This document shows, in pieces, positions 18,564 to 27,185 of a stretch of 64,000 bases of DNA. Below the pieces are notes generated by a model. The model was given only the letters and a program-made list of their open reading frames with translations, made no database searches and was not told the DNA's origin. Source of the DNA: Mangrovactinospora gilvigrisea (lineage in GTDB: Bacteria > Actinomycetota > Actinomycetes > Streptomycetales > Streptomycetaceae); the NCBI RefSeq assembly GCF_001879105.1, contig NZ_MLCF01000011.1, forward strand, positions 1 to 64,000, in the 5' to 3' direction. The first letter of the stretch is position 1. Each line of letters opens with the position of its first letter. A program made the translations under genes and the position numbers.

Positions 18564-20048
18564 CTACTGCGGCTCGTCCTCCTCCGCCTCGCGCTCCGCC
18601 TGCTCCAGCGTCGGCCCCGCCACCCGTTCCGCCTCGGCCCCGGTCGTCGCCCCGCCGCCGGACGCCGCCGCGACCTTCAGCTTGCGGTAGCGCATCAGGT
18701 ACGAGACCACCGTGTTGAGGACCGCGACCAGCGGCACCGCCACCACCGCCCCGCCGATCCCGGCGAGCAGCGAGCCGGAGGCCACCGCCATCACCACGGC
18801 CAGCGGATGGACCTTCACCGCCCGGCCCAGGATGAGCGGTTGGAGCAGGTGCCCCTCGATCTGCTGGACGGCGATCAGCACCGCGAGGACCAGCAGCGCC
18901 GTCACCACGCCGTGCGTGACCAGGCCGACCGCCACCGCCAGCGCCCCCGAGACCAGCGCGCCGATCAGCGGGACGAAAGCGCCCAGGAAGACCACCACGG
19001 TGAGCGGGATGGCCAGGGGTACCCCCAGCAGGGCGATCCCTATCCCGATGCTCACCGCGTCGATGAACGCGATGACCACCGTGCCGCGGATGTAGTTGGT
19101 CAGCGTCGACCACGCGCGCGGCCCCGCGCCGGCCACCGGCCCGCGCGCTATCGGCGGGAACAGCTTCAGCAGCCAGTTCCAGATCCGCTCGCCGTCGTAG
19201 ATCAGGAAAAAGGTGGAGAACGCGGCCAGCGCGACGCCGGAGAGCACCTCGATGATGACCGTGACGCCGGTGACGCCCGCGCTGGTCAGCTTCTCGGTGT
19301 TGGTGCCGAGCGCGTTCGACAGCGACTTGGTGATGTCGGTGATCTGCTTGTCGCTCAGGTGCAGCGGGCCGTGGCTGGCCCAGGTCCGCATCTGGCCGAG
19401 GGCGTCCTGCATCTTGCCGGTCAGCTCGTCGATGTTCTCGCTGACCTGCCAGTAGACGAACCAGCCGATCAGCCCGAGCGCGGCGAGGCCGGCGATGAAG
19501 GTGAGCGCCGCGGCGAGCGCCCGCGGCATGCCGTGCCGGCGCAGCCAGGCGACGGTCGGCTGCAGCAGCGCCGCCATCAGCAGCGAGGCGGCGAAGGCGA
19601 GCACCACCAGCTTGAGCGAGCCGATGACGATGAGCACCACGTAGACCGCGGCGGCGACGACCACCAGCCGCCAGGCCACCTCGGCGGTGACGCGCAGGCC
19701 CCACGGCACCGCGGACGCCGCGGAGGGCACCGGCGCCGGCCCGCTCGGCCGCGGCGGGTAGGCCGGGGGCGGCCCCGCGTCGCCGCCGGACCGGCCGGCA
19801 TCGCCGCCGTACGGCGGCCCGGACGCCGGACCGTCGGCCCGATGAGCGGATTGACGGCTCGTCACATCGACGGCATCGCCCGCCCCGTCGCGGCCGCCCG
19901 CACCCCGCGGCCCGTCGTCGGGACCGCGGTCGGGCAGCGGAGGATACCCGGCGGCCTCCTCGTTCGGCTCCCCCGCCTGCTGCTTCTCCAGCGCCGTGGC
20001 CACGCGCGCCCGCAGCGCGTCGAGCCAGCCGGTTCCTCGTCCAGACAC
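18564..20048 (-). CDS. AI-2E family transporter (TqsA/PerM-like exporter)
   Basis: A 494-residue membrane protein of the AI-2E/PerM family. About 110 hydrophilic, Pro/Asp-rich N-terminal residues precede the membrane domain. Eight hydrophobic segments follow, starting VAWRLVVVAAAVYVVLIVIGSLKLVVLAFA. Between them lies the large extracytoplasmic loop typical of the family (LTGKMQDALGQMRTWAS). The conserved segment VVFLGAFVPLIGALVSGALAVAVGL and the following QQIEGHLLQPLILG are diagnostic. Family members export small molecules such as autoinducer-2 or act as ion antiporters; the substrate here is unknown. The GTG at 20048 is chosen because the N-terminal tail is longer than usual already. Confidence 0.9.
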   Translation of the reverse strand: MSGRGTGWLDALRARVATALEKQQAGEPNEEAAGYPPLPDRGPDDGPRGAGGRDGAGDAVDVTSRQSAHRADGPASGPPYGGDAGRSGGDAGPPPAYPPRPSGPAPVPSAASAVPWGLRVTAEVAWRLVVVAAAVYVVLIVIGSLKLVVLAFAASLLMAALLQPTVAWLRRHGMPRALAAALTFIAGLAALGLIGWFVYWQVSENIDELTGKMQDALGQMRTWASHGPLHLSDKQITDITKSLSNALGTNTEKLTSAGVTGVTVIIEVLSGVALAAFSTFFLIYDGERIWNWLLKLFPPIARGPVAGAGPRAWSTLTNYIRGTVVIAFIDAVSIGIGIALLGVPLAIPLTVVVFLGAFVPLIGALVSGALAVAVGLVTHGVVTALLVLAVLIAVQQIEGHLLQPLILGRAVKVHPLAVVMAVASGSLLAGIGGAVVAVPLVAVLNTVVSYLMRYRKLKVAAASGGGATTGAEAERVAGPTLEQAEREAEEDEPQ

Positions 20049-20090
20049 GCCGCACAGGTTACTAGCCGCGTTGGGGCCGCAGACGGACAA

Positions 20091-20126
20091 ATCCCCCCAA
20101 CCCGCGTTGCGAGTCAGGGGGATTCC
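20091..20126 (-). terminator. Stem-loop upstream of the AI-2E gene
   Basis: AATCCCCC pairs with GGGGGATT around a 20-nt loop. It lies in the 132-bp gap between the transglycosylase-like gene and the AI-2E gene, both on the minus strand. Confidence 0.45.
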
Positions 20127-20136
20127 GGAGGCGGTG

Positions 20137-20168
20137 TCAGGGGCGGCGCGTTCCGCCGCCTCCCTGAC
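20137..20168 (-). terminator. Terminator of the transglycosylase-like gene
   Basis: GTCAGGG...GGCGGCG pairs with CGCCGCC...CCCTGAC around a short loop, 13 bp downstream of the stop codon of the minus-strand gene ending at 20181. Confidence 0.7.
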
Positions 20169-20180
20169 GCTCCTTCGGCA

Positions 20181-20873
20181 TCAGTACCAGCTGTGGGCCT
20201 GCCAGAAGGACCACGCGCCGCACGGGCTGCCGTAGCGCGAGTTCATGTAGTTGAGGCCCCACTTTATCTGCGTGGCCGGGTTCGTCCGCCAGTCGGCGCC
20301 CGCGCTCGCCATCTTGCTGCCGGGCAGCGCCTGGACGAGGCCGTAGGCACCGCTGCCGGCGTTGGTCGCCTGGTAGTTCCAGCCGCTCTCGCGCGTGACG
20401 ATGTTGCTGAAGCACTGGAACTGCGAGGAGTCGCCGATGATCGACTGCGCCAGGGCCTTGACCGAGCCCGGCGCGGCGGACACCACGGCGGACTGCGCCT
20501 GGGCGGCGGCCTTCGCCTTCTTGGCGGCGGCGGCCTTGGCCTTTGCTTCGGCCTCCGCCTTCGCCTTCGCCTCGGCCTTCGCCTTGGCCTCGGCGGCGGC
20601 CTTGCGGCGGGCCTCCTCGGCCTTCTTCTTGGCCGCGGTGTCGGCGGCGACCTGCTGCGCGTCCGCCTGCTTGGCGATGTTGGCGCTGATGGTCTGAGCC
20701 TGGGCGCCGCCGGTGGGGACGTTCGCCAGGAGAGTGGAATCTGCGGCCTCGGCCGTGTGGACCGCTTGAGTCGAGGAGCCGTTGGCGCCCGTGCTCATAC
20801 CCACGACGGCACCCACGGCGGTCACCGCGGTGGCAGACGCCACGGCAACACCCCGGACCGAGATCGGACTCAC
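20181..20873 (-). CDS. Secreted lysozyme-like/transglycosylase protein
   Basis: A 230-residue exported protein. The N-terminus is a hydrophobic export segment (VRGVAVASATAVTAVGAVVG). Next come ~60 residues of Lys/Glu/Ala repeats (KAEEARRKAAAEAKAKAEAK) expected to be helical or cell-wall spanning. The C-terminal ~75 residues form a lysozyme-like domain: IVTRESGWNYQATNAGSGAYGLVQALPGSKM carries the catalytic-type glutamate, and the chain ends GSPCGAWSFWQAHSWY. This is the aggregation-promoting-factor/resuscitation-type muralytic fold, predicted to cut peptidoglycan. The GTG start has GGAAGGAAAC upstream. A c-di-AMP riboswitch occupies its leader, tying expression to the second messenger. Confidence 0.9.
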   Translation of the reverse strand: MSPISVRGVAVASATAVTAVGAVVGMSTGANGSSTQAVHTAEAADSTLLANVPTGGAQAQTISANIAKQADAQQVAADTAAKKKAEEARRKAAAEAKAKAEAKAKAEAEAKAKAAAAKKAKAAAQAQSAVVSAAPGSVKALAQSIIGDSSQFQCFSNIVTRESGWNYQATNAGSGAYGLVQALPGSKMASAGADWRTNPATQIKWGLNYMNSRYGSPCGAWSFWQAHSWY

Positions 20874-20934
20874 GCTGTTTCCTTCCAGCTGCTCCGGCTC
20901 GTGACGTCCGGGCGATCGCGCCCCGGGCACTGGC

Positions 20935-21064
20935 GGGCTCCTCTCCGGCTACCGGTCACGCGGTACTGCAGCCGGGGGTGAGGTCCGCACTGGCCGGCGG
21001 TCGTCCCCAGGGTTTCCCCTAGGGGCGGGCCTCCGGCGGCGCTTGGCTCCCTGACCCGTGTTCA
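20935..21064 (-). ncRNA. c-di-AMP riboswitch (ydaO-yuaA class)
   Basis: On the minus strand this leader shows the conserved blocks of the ydaO-yuaA RNA: GGGAGCCAAG near the 5' side, then CTAGGGGAAACCCTGGGG, GACCGCCGG, ACCTCACCCCCGGCTGCAG, and ACCGGTAGCCGGAGAGGA at the 3' side. It ends about 60 nt before the start of the lysozyme-like gene. In Streptomyces this class controls cell-wall hydrolase genes such as rpfA by transcription attenuation when c-di-AMP is bound. The boundaries are approximate; identification is by recalled consensus. Confidence 0.88.
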
Positions 21065-21267
21065 GTTCTGAGGTGCTGTGGTGCTGGTGGTGCTTCGGGT
21101 CCGTATGCCGCTTGTGGCACACGAGAGCAAGCGCGGGGCCTGACAGACAACAGACCATAGCCCTCGGACGCGCTCTCAGGGCAATTTCCGGGAAGGTGGG
21201 AAACCTCACAGGGCCCTTACCCCGAAGTTGTGGGGATCCTCCGAACGATCACCTGATCGGGCATGGA
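21065..21267. other. Upstream leader and promoter region of riboswitch transcript
   Basis: No gene is seen. It should contain the promoter for the minus-strand riboswitch transcript. The strand-specific purine/pyrimidine-rich stretch 21061-21130 is less GC-rich than neighbours. I cannot assign a certain -10. Confidence 0.4.
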
Positions 21268-21300
21268 AGTGGCCCGACCCCAGGTGAGGGCCGGGCCACT
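21268..21300 (-). terminator. Terminator of the phoH-like gene
   Basis: AGTGGCCCG pairs with CGGGCCACT around a 15-nt loop, 34 bp downstream of the PhoH stop codon on the minus strand. Confidence 0.7.
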
Positions 21301-21333
21301 GATGTTCGATCAACCCCCGTTCGGGTGACCCCG

Positions 21334-22767
21334 TCAGGGCACCAGGCCCTCCAGCATCTCCGTGACGAGCGCCGCGATCGGCGAGCGCTCCGAGCGCGTC
21401 AGGGTGACATGGGCGAAGAGCGGGTGGCCCTTCAGCTTCTCCACGACCGCGACCACGCCGTCGTAGCGGCCGACGCGGAGATTGTCACGCTGCGCCACGT
21501 CGTGGGTGAGCACCACCTTGGAGTTGGTCCCGATCCGGGAGAGCACGGTCAGCAGGACGTTGCGCTCCAGCGACTGCGCCTCGTCGACGATGACGAAGGC
21601 GTCGTGCAGCGAGCGCCCGCGGATGTGGGTGAGCGGCAGGACCTCCAGCATCCCGCGGTCGATGACCTCCTCGATGACGTCGCCGCTGGCGACGGCGCCG
21701 AGGGTGTCGAAGACGGCCTGCGCCCAGGGCGTCATCTTCTCCGACTCGCTGCCGGGCAGATAGCCCAGGTCCTGGCCGCCGACCGCGTACAGCGGACGGA
21801 AGACCATGACCTTGCGGTGCCGCCGCTTCTCCATGACGGCCTCCAGCCCGGCGCAGAGCGCCAGCGCCGACTTGCCCGTGCCCGCGCGCCCGCCGAGCGA
21901 GACGATGCCCACGTCCGGATCGAGCAGCAGGTCGAGCGCGACGCGCTGCTCGGCGCTGTGGCCGTGCAGCCCGAAGGCCGTGCGGTCGCCGCGGACCAGC
22001 CGGACGCTGCCGTCGCCGGCGACCCGTCCGAGCGCCTTGCCGCGTTCGGAGGTGAGCACCAGCCCGGTGTGCACCGGCAGTTCGGCGGCCTCCGGGACGG
22101 CGGCCGTCTCGTCGGCGAAGAGCCGGTCTACGGTCTCGCCGGCCACGGCGAGCTCCTCCATACCGGTCCAGCCGGCGGTGATGGCCAGTTCGGCGCGGTA
22201 CTCCTCGGCGAGCAGGCCCACCGAGGAGGCCTTCACCCGCATCGGCAGGTCCTTGGAGACGACCGTGACGTCGTACCCCTCGGCCTGCAGATTGCGGGCG
22301 ACGGCGAGGATCCTGGCGTCGTTGTCGACCGTGCCGTTGCGGATCATCGCCGGCGGGAGCACCGAGGCGTCCGAGTGGTTGAGCTCCACCCGGAGGCTGC
22401 CGCCCAGGTCGCCGATGGGCACCGGGGCGTCGAGCCGGCCGTGACGGATCCTCAGATCGTCGAGGAGCCGGAGTGCCTGACGGGCGAAATATCCCAGTTC
22501 AGGATGGTGTCGCTTGGCCTCCAATTCAGAGACGACGACAACGGGGAGAACGACCTCGTGTTCGTCGAACCGCATGAGTGCCGCGGGGTCGGCCAGCAGC
22601 ACGCTGGTGTCGAGAACATATGTGCGCCGGTCGTGGGCCCTGCGGGCCTTGGAAGACGCGGAGATTGCACCTGGCACCTGTGGATGTACCCCCTCGCGGG
22701 GCGGCTTGGTGCCCGCCCTCTGCTTGCGGATCTCTGGCGTCAGTATTCCCGCGGAGGCCCCGGTCAT
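21334..22767 (-). CDS. phoH2: PIN domain-PhoH ATPase fusion (PhoH2 type)
   Basis: A 477-residue two-domain protein. The N-terminal PIN ribonuclease domain starts at [18 protein letters not shown] and keeps acidic residues (D of LDTS, E of [11 protein letters not shown] of DNDARILA, and a later D). The C-terminal PhoH P-loop domain has Walker [13 protein letters not shown], Walker [13 protein letters not shown], and the [10 protein letters not shown] block. PIN-PhoH proteins unwind and cut RNA in an ATP-dependent manner and occur as PhoH2 or toxin-like RNA processing enzymes in actinobacteria. Start ATG at 22767. It is divergent from the penicillin-binding protein gene. Confidence 0.93.
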   Translation of the reverse strand: MTGASAGILTPEIRKQRAGTKPPREGVHPQVPGAISASSKARRAHDRRTYVLDTSVLLADPAALMRFDEHEVVLPVVVVSELEAKRHHPELGYFARQALRLLDDLRIRHGRLDAPVPIGDLGGSLRVELNHSDASVLPPAMIRNGTVDNDARILAVARNLQAEGYDVTVVSKDLPMRVKASSVGLLAEEYRAELAITAGWTGMEELAVAGETVDRLFADETAAVPEAAELPVHTGLVLTSERGKALGRVAGDGSVRLVRGDRTAFGLHGHSAEQRVALDLLLDPDVGIVSLGGRAGTGKSALALCAGLEAVMEKRRHRKVMVFRPLYAVGGQDLGYLPGSESEKMTPWAQAVFDTLGAVASGDVIEEVIDRGMLEVLPLTHIRGRSLHDAFVIVDEAQSLERNVLLTVLSRIGTNSKVVLTHDVAQRDNLRVGRYDGVVAVVEKLKGHPLFAHVTLTRSERSPIAALVTEMLEGLVP

Positions 22768-22823
22768 GCCGGGTGTGTGACCGATCCTGCACCTCCCACA
22801 TCGCTACTGACTGACTGTTATTT

Positions 22824-22843
22824 CCTTATTGTCCACAATAAGG
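22824..22843. promoter_or_regulatory. Perfect 20-bp palindrome between phoH2 and PBP
   Basis: CCTTATTGT and ACAATAAGG flank a CC centre, giving nine-base perfect arms in an unusually AT-rich patch of the divergent intergenic region. It is a likely operator for one or both genes. No T-run follows, so it is not a typical terminator. Confidence 0.6.
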
Positions 22844-22931
22844 GTTTGATGCAAGTGTTAGCGTCTTTCGGCGCACCATGGCCCCAATGGGGCACAGTCG
22901 ACACGGGCGAAACACGGGAAGGGAGTCCGGA

Positions 22932-25166
22932 GTGACCGGGTACCGCACCACTGGGCGCGGCAGGCGTCCCAAGCCGCGCAGATCCGGCATACGACGGCTC
23001 CTCCCCACCTGGAAGATGACGGTGGGCGGCCTCTTCGTGATCATCCTGGGCGCCGCCGCCGCCGGCTTCATCTACTACCAGTCGGTCTCCATCCCGGAGC
23101 CCAACGCCGCCGCGACCAAGCAGGCCAACGTCTGGGAGGCGTCCGACGGCTCGGTGATCGCCCGGACCGGCGAGGTCAACCGCGAGAACGTGACGCTCTC
23201 CCAGGTGCCCGTCGACGTCCAGCACGCCTTCGTCGCCCTGGAGAACAAGACGTTCTACAAGGACAAGGGCGTCGACGTCACCAGCACGCTGCGGGCCGTC
23301 GCCAGCACCGCGCTGGGCCGCGGCACCCAGGGCGGCTCGACCATCACCCAGCAGTACGTCAAGAACTACTACCTGAACCAGGACCAGACGGCGAGCCGCA
23401 AGATCAAGGAACTCGTCATCTCGCTCAAGGTGGACCGCACCATGAGCAAGAACGACATCCTCGTCGGGTACCTCAACACCAGCTACTTCGGCCGCGGCGC
23501 CTACGGCATCCAGGCCGCCTCGCAGGCCTACTTCGGCGTCGACGCGAGCAAGCTCACCGTCGCACAGGGCGCCTACCTCGCGGCGCTGGTCCAGGCCCCC
23601 AGCCAGTACGACATGGCCACCGCGACGGCCGCCGGCAAGCAGCTGGCCCTCGGCCGGTGGAACAACTCCCTGGACAACATGGTGATGATGGGCTGGCTCG
23701 ACCAGTCCCGCCGGGGCGCCGTCTCCTTCCCGAAGCTGCGGGCCCCCTCGGCCGCCGACACCACCGGCGTCTCCGGGCAGAAGGGGTACCTGATCCAGGC
23801 GGCCACCAGCTACCTCACCTCCACCGGCAAGGTGGACGAGAAAACGCTGGCCGCCGGCGGCTGGCGGATCCGGCTGACCATCGACCCGACCAGGGAGAAG
23901 CAGCTGGAGCAGGCGGTCAAGGACCGGTTCACCTCGCTGCTGTCCTCCGGGAACGCGAAGAACAAGAACGCCCAGCTCGGCGCCGCCTCGATGGACCCGT
24001 CCAGCGGCGAGGTGAAGGCCCTGTACGGCGGCTCGGACTACGTCACCCACTATGTGGACAACGCGACCCGCGAGGACTTCCAGGTCGCCTCCACCTTCAA
24101 GCCGATCGTGCTGGCGACCGCCCTCAACGAGGCGGCCAAGACGCAGGACGGGCAGGCGATCAGCCCCTCCACGATCTACTCCGGCAGGAGCGGGCGCCCG
24201 GTCGTCGGCTCGGCCACGCCGTACGCGCCGCCCAACGAGGACGACCGCTCCTACGGCGACATCACCGTGCAGCAGGCCATGAACAACTCGGTCAACTCCG
24301 TCTTCGCCCAGCTGGGCGTGGACGCCGGCCTGGACAGCGTCCGGAAGACCGCGATCGACCTGGGCCTGCCCTCCGACACCGCCGGGATGCACGCCAACCC
24401 GTCGATCTCCCTCGGTGTCGCCACCCCCTCGGTGGTGCAGATGGCCGGCGTCTACTCCACGCTCGACAACCATGGCAAGCTGGTCACCCCGAAGCTGGTC
24501 ACCTCCGCCCAGCGGGCCGGCGAGAAGCTCGACCTGCCCAAGGCGGGCGACGGCAAGCAGGTGATCTCCCGGCAGGCCGCCGACACGGTGACGCAGGTGC
24601 TGCGCGGCGTCGTCGACGACCCCACCGGCACCGGCAGCGTGGCCTCGGCGCTGGGCCGCCAGGTGGCGGGCAAGACCGGCACCTCGGACGACAACAAGTC
24701 GGCGTGGTTCATCGGCTACACCCCGCAGATGGTCACGGCCGTCGCGATGTTCGGCGAGACCAAGCAGGGCGGCCAGACCTCGCTGCACGGCGTCGCCGGG
24801 CTGCCGCGCATCAACGGCGGCGGCTTCCCCGCGAAGATCTGGACGGGCTACATGCAGGCGGCGCTCGCCGACCAGCCGGCGCAGGCCTTCCAGCTGGACA
24901 CGCTGGCGCCGGTGCCGACGCAGAAGCCGAGCCCGACGTCCTCGCCGTCCACCTCGGCGTCCCCGTCCACCACCCCGAGTTCGACGCCGAGCAGCACGCC
25001 GTCCTCGACGCCGAGCGGCACGCCGTCGTCCGGGCAGGGCAACGGGGGCGGCGGGAACGGCAATGGCAACGGCAACGGCGGGCTGCCGAGCACCCGGCCC
25101 TCGCCGACCGACACCGGCGGCATGATGTCCCCCGGCGCCACCGCCACCTCCAACGCCCGCGGCTAG
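22932..25166 (+). CDS. Class A penicillin-binding protein (transglycosylase-transpeptidase)
   Basis: A 744-residue bifunctional cell-wall synthase. A basic N-terminus precedes the single anchor VGGLFVIILGAAAAGFIYY. The GT51 glycosyltransferase domain shows VALENKTFYKDKGVD with its catalytic Glu, GGSTITQQYVKN, and RKIKELVISLKVDRTMSK. The transpeptidase domain has the active-site S387-T-F-K390, SVN at 453-455 and KTG at 581-583. After it comes a ~90-residue disordered Ser/Thr/Pro then Gly/Asn-rich tail (TPSSTPSS repeats, GNGNGNG). GTG at 22932 is chosen for its GGGAG site; an ATG at 22887 lacks one. It synthesises and cross-links peptidoglycan at the membrane surface. Confidence 0.93.
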   Translation: MTGYRTTGRGRRPKPRRSGIRRLLPTWKMTVGGLFVIILGAAAAGFIYYQSVSIPEPNAAATKQANVWEASDGSVIARTGEVNRENVTLSQVPVDVQHAFVALENKTFYKDKGVDVTSTLRAVASTALGRGTQGGSTITQQYVKNYYLNQDQTASRKIKELVISLKVDRTMSKNDILVGYLNTSYFGRGAYGIQAASQAYFGVDASKLTVAQGAYLAALVQAPSQYDMATATAAGKQLALGRWNNSLDNMVMMGWLDQSRRGAVSFPKLRAPSAADTTGVSGQKGYLIQAATSYLTSTGKVDEKTLAAGGWRIRLTIDPTREKQLEQAVKDRFTSLLSSGNAKNKNAQLGAASMDPSSGEVKALYGGSDYVTHYVDNATREDFQVASTFKPIVLATALNEAAKTQDGQAISPSTIYSGRSGRPVVGSATPYAPPNEDDRSYGDITVQQAMNNSVNSVFAQLGVDAGLDSVRKTAIDLGLPSDTAGMHANPSISLGVATPSVVQMAGVYSTLDNHGKLVTPKLVTSAQRAGEKLDLPKAGDGKQVISRQAADTVTQVLRGVVDDPTGTGSVASALGRQVAGKTGTSDDNKSAWFIGYTPQMVTAVAMFGETKQGGQTSLHGVAGLPRINGGGFPAKIWTGYMQAALADQPAQAFQLDTLAPVPTQKPSPTSSPSTSASPSTTPSSTPSSTPSSTPSGTPSSGQGNGGGGNGNGNGNGGLPSTRPSPTDTGGMMSPGATATSNARG

Positions 25167-25176
25167 GACGAACGAC

Positions 25177-25221
25177 GTCGGCCCCCCGCCCGGACGCACC
25201 GCGTCCGGGCGGGGGGCCGAC
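25177..25221. terminator. Perfect bidirectional terminator hairpin
   Basis: Two perfect 21-base arms (25177-25197 and 25201-25221) separated by three bases form an extremely stable hairpin. It lies between the convergent PBP and cis-prenyltransferase genes. Confidence 0.9.
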
Positions 25222-25242
25222 CCGTGGGGCGGCGAAGGGCGG

Positions 25243-26007
25243 CTACGTCCCGAACCGCCGGTGCCGGTCGGCGTAGTTGCGCAGCGCCCGCAGGAAGTCC
25301 GTGCGCCGGAACGCCGGCCAGTACGCCTCGCAGAAGTAGAACTCCGAGTGCGCGCTCTGCCACAGCAGGAAGCCCGAGAGCCGCTGCTCCCCCGAGGTGC
25401 GGATCACCAGGTCCGGATCGGGCTGGCCGCGCGTGTACAGGTGCTCGGCGATGTGCTCGACCTTCAGGTCCTCCGCCAGCTCCTCCAGCGTCACCCCGCG
25501 GTCCGCGTGCTCCAGCATCATGCTGCGCACCGCGTCCGCGATCTCCCGCCGACCGCCGTACCCGACCGCCGCGTTGACCCACATCCCGTCGACGCCGGCG
25601 GTGTCCTCCTCGGCCTGCTTCAGCACGGCCCGCGTCCGCTCCGGGAGCACGTCCGCCGCGCCGACCATCCGGATCCGCCACTTGCGCGCCGCCGCCAGGT
25701 CCTGGACGGTCTGCTCGATGATGCCGGTGAGGGCGGTGAGCTCCTCCTCGGAGCGGCTCATGTTGTCGGTGGACAGCAGCCACAGCGTGACCACCTCCAC
25801 GCCTCCGACTTCGTCACACCAGCCCAGCAGCTCACGGATCTTGACCGCGCCCTGCTGGTGCCCGTGCGCCGCGTTGCCCCCCACCGCGGTGGCCCAGCGC
25901 CGGTTGCCGTCCAGGATGACGCCGACGTGGCGGGGCAGCTGGCCGCGGTCCAGTTTGCGCTCCAGTCGCCGCTCGTACGCGCCGTAAACCAGATCGCGGA
26001 TGCCCAT
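25243..26007 (-). CDS. uppS: Isoprenyl (cis-prenyl) transferase, UppS family
   Basis: A 254-residue cis-prenyltransferase that extends an allylic diphosphate with IPP units in Z configuration to make polyprenyl carriers or a shorter Z-product. The signature HVGVILDGNRRWA places the catalytic Asp at D33. Other conserved blocks are LWLLSTDNMSRSEEEL, VNAAVGYGGRREI, and DLVIRTSGEQRLSGFLLWQSAHSEFYF. Streptomyces usually has more than one such enzyme, and the chain length product cannot be told here. The ATG at 26007 is chosen; an upstream ATG at 26049 would add a non-conserved leader. It lies beside a PBP gene, fitting an envelope role. Confidence 0.93.
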   Translation of the reverse strand: MGIRDLVYGAYERRLERKLDRGQLPRHVGVILDGNRRWATAVGGNAAHGHQQGAVKIRELLGWCDEVGGVEVVTLWLLSTDNMSRSEEELTALTGIIEQTVQDLAAARKWRIRMVGAADVLPERTRAVLKQAEEDTAGVDGMWVNAAVGYGGRREIADAVRSMMLEHADRGVTLEELAEDLKVEHIAEHLYTRGQPDPDLVIRTSGEQRLSGFLLWQSAHSEFYFCEAYWPAFRRTDFLRALRNYADRHRRFGT

Positions 26008-26114
26008 GAATTTGCCTCGCCTTGTCTCCCCGGCCCCCGAACTGCCCACCCCCGACGACAGGTCAGGTTACTCCGACTGTTTGAAGTGGGCGGCACGGTG
26101 CCAGAATCGCCCGG

Positions 26115-27119
26115 GTGACCTCTACTGACCTCTATCGCGCATACGACGGCCGCTACGACGGCCGGATGGCCTACCGGCGCAGCGGGCGCACCGGGCTCAA
26201 GCTCCCGGAGATCTCGCTGGGCCTGTGGCACAACTTCGGCGACGACCGTACCTTCGCCTCGCAGCGCGAGATCATCCGGCATGCCTTCGACCTCGGCATC
26301 ACCCACTTCGACCTGGCCAACAACTACGGCCCGCCGCCCGGCTCGGCGGAGACCAACTTCGGCCGGCTGCTCCGCGAGGACCTGCGTCCGTACCGGGACG
26401 AGCTGGTCATCTCCACCAAGGCGGGCTACCTCATGTGGCCCGGCCCGTACGGCGAGTGGGGCTCGCGCAAGTACCTGCTGGCGAGCCTCGACCAGTCGCT
26501 GACCCGGATGGGCCTCGACCACGTCGACATCTTCTACTCGCACCGCTTCGACCCCAACACCCCGTTGGAGGAGACGATGGGGGCGCTGGCCGACGCGGTG
26601 AAGTCCGGCAAGACCCGCTATGTCGGCATCTCCTCCTACAAGTCGGAGGAGACCGCCAAGGCGGCGGCGATCCTCGCCGACCTGGGCGTCCCGCTGCTGA
26701 TCCACCAGCCGTCCTACTCGATGCTGGACCGCTGGATCGAGGACGACGGCCTGCTGGACACCCTGGAGGCGGCGGGCGCGGGCTGCATCCCGTTCGTGCC
26801 GCTGGCGCAGGGGCTGCTGACCGACCGCTACCTGACCGGCATCCCGGAGGGTTCGCGCGCCACCCAGGGCAAGTCCCTGGACCCGACGCGGATCGACGAC
26901 GCCATGGTCGGGCGGCTGCAGGCGCTCAACGAGATCGCGCGCGGCCGCGGCCAGTCGCTGGCGCAGCTGGCGCTGGCGTGGGTGCTGCGGGACGAGCGCG
27001 TCACCTCGGCGCTGATCGGCGCGTCCTCGACGGCGCAGCTCGACCAGAACGTCGGCGCGCTGCGCGGGCCGGCGCTCACGCCGGAGGAGCTCGCCGCCAT
27101 CGACAAGATCCTCGGCTGA
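26115..27119 (+). CDS. Aldo/keto reductase (YghZ/L-glyceraldehyde-3-phosphate reductase type)
   Basis: A 334-residue NADPH-dependent TIM-barrel reductase. The catalytic tetrad is visible: D66 (THFDLANNY), Y71, K102 (ISTKAGY) and H143 (YSHRFDP). The motif GPPPGSAETNFGRLLRED and the MWPGPYGEWGSRKYL segment are typical of the AKR14/YghZ subgroup, which reduces L-glyceraldehyde-3-phosphate, methylglyoxal or related aldehydes. The physiological substrate is unknown. GTG at 26115 is the start. The gene is divergent from the cis-prenyltransferase and convergent with an MFS gene. Confidence 0.92.
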   Translation: MTSTDLYRAYDGRYDGRMAYRRSGRTGLKLPEISLGLWHNFGDDRTFASQREIIRHAFDLGITHFDLANNYGPPPGSAETNFGRLLREDLRPYRDELVISTKAGYLMWPGPYGEWGSRKYLLASLDQSLTRMGLDHVDIFYSHRFDPNTPLEETMGALADAVKSGKTRYVGISSYKSEETAKAAAILADLGVPLLIHQPSYSMLDRWIEDDGLLDTLEAAGAGCIPFVPLAQGLLTDRYLTGIPEGSRATQGKSLDPTRIDDAMVGRLQALNEIARGRGQSLAQLALAWVLRDERVTSALIGASSTAQLDQNVGALRGPALTPEELAAIDKILG

Positions 27120-27126
27120 TCCCCCG

Positions 27127-27159
27127 CCCCGGCACCCCACCCCGGGTGGGGTGCCGGGG
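27127..27159. terminator. Perfect hairpin between convergent genes
   Basis: Sixteen-base perfect arms (27127-27142 and 27144-27159) form a GC-rich hairpin between the ends of the aldo/keto reductase and MFS genes. Confidence 0.85.
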
Positions 27160-27185
27160 CGAAGGGGCGGCAACCGGGCACCGGC

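Noticed and set aside
22932-25166. Ser/Thr/Pro and Gly/Asn repeats in the PBP tail as a CRISPR-like or mobile repeat
   Set aside because: They are in-frame low-complexity codons at the end of a clear penicillin-binding protein and continue its reading frame.
25983-25990. TTA triplet on the minus strand in the cis-prenyltransferase gene
   Set aside because: Out of frame: the codons read GTT-TAC.
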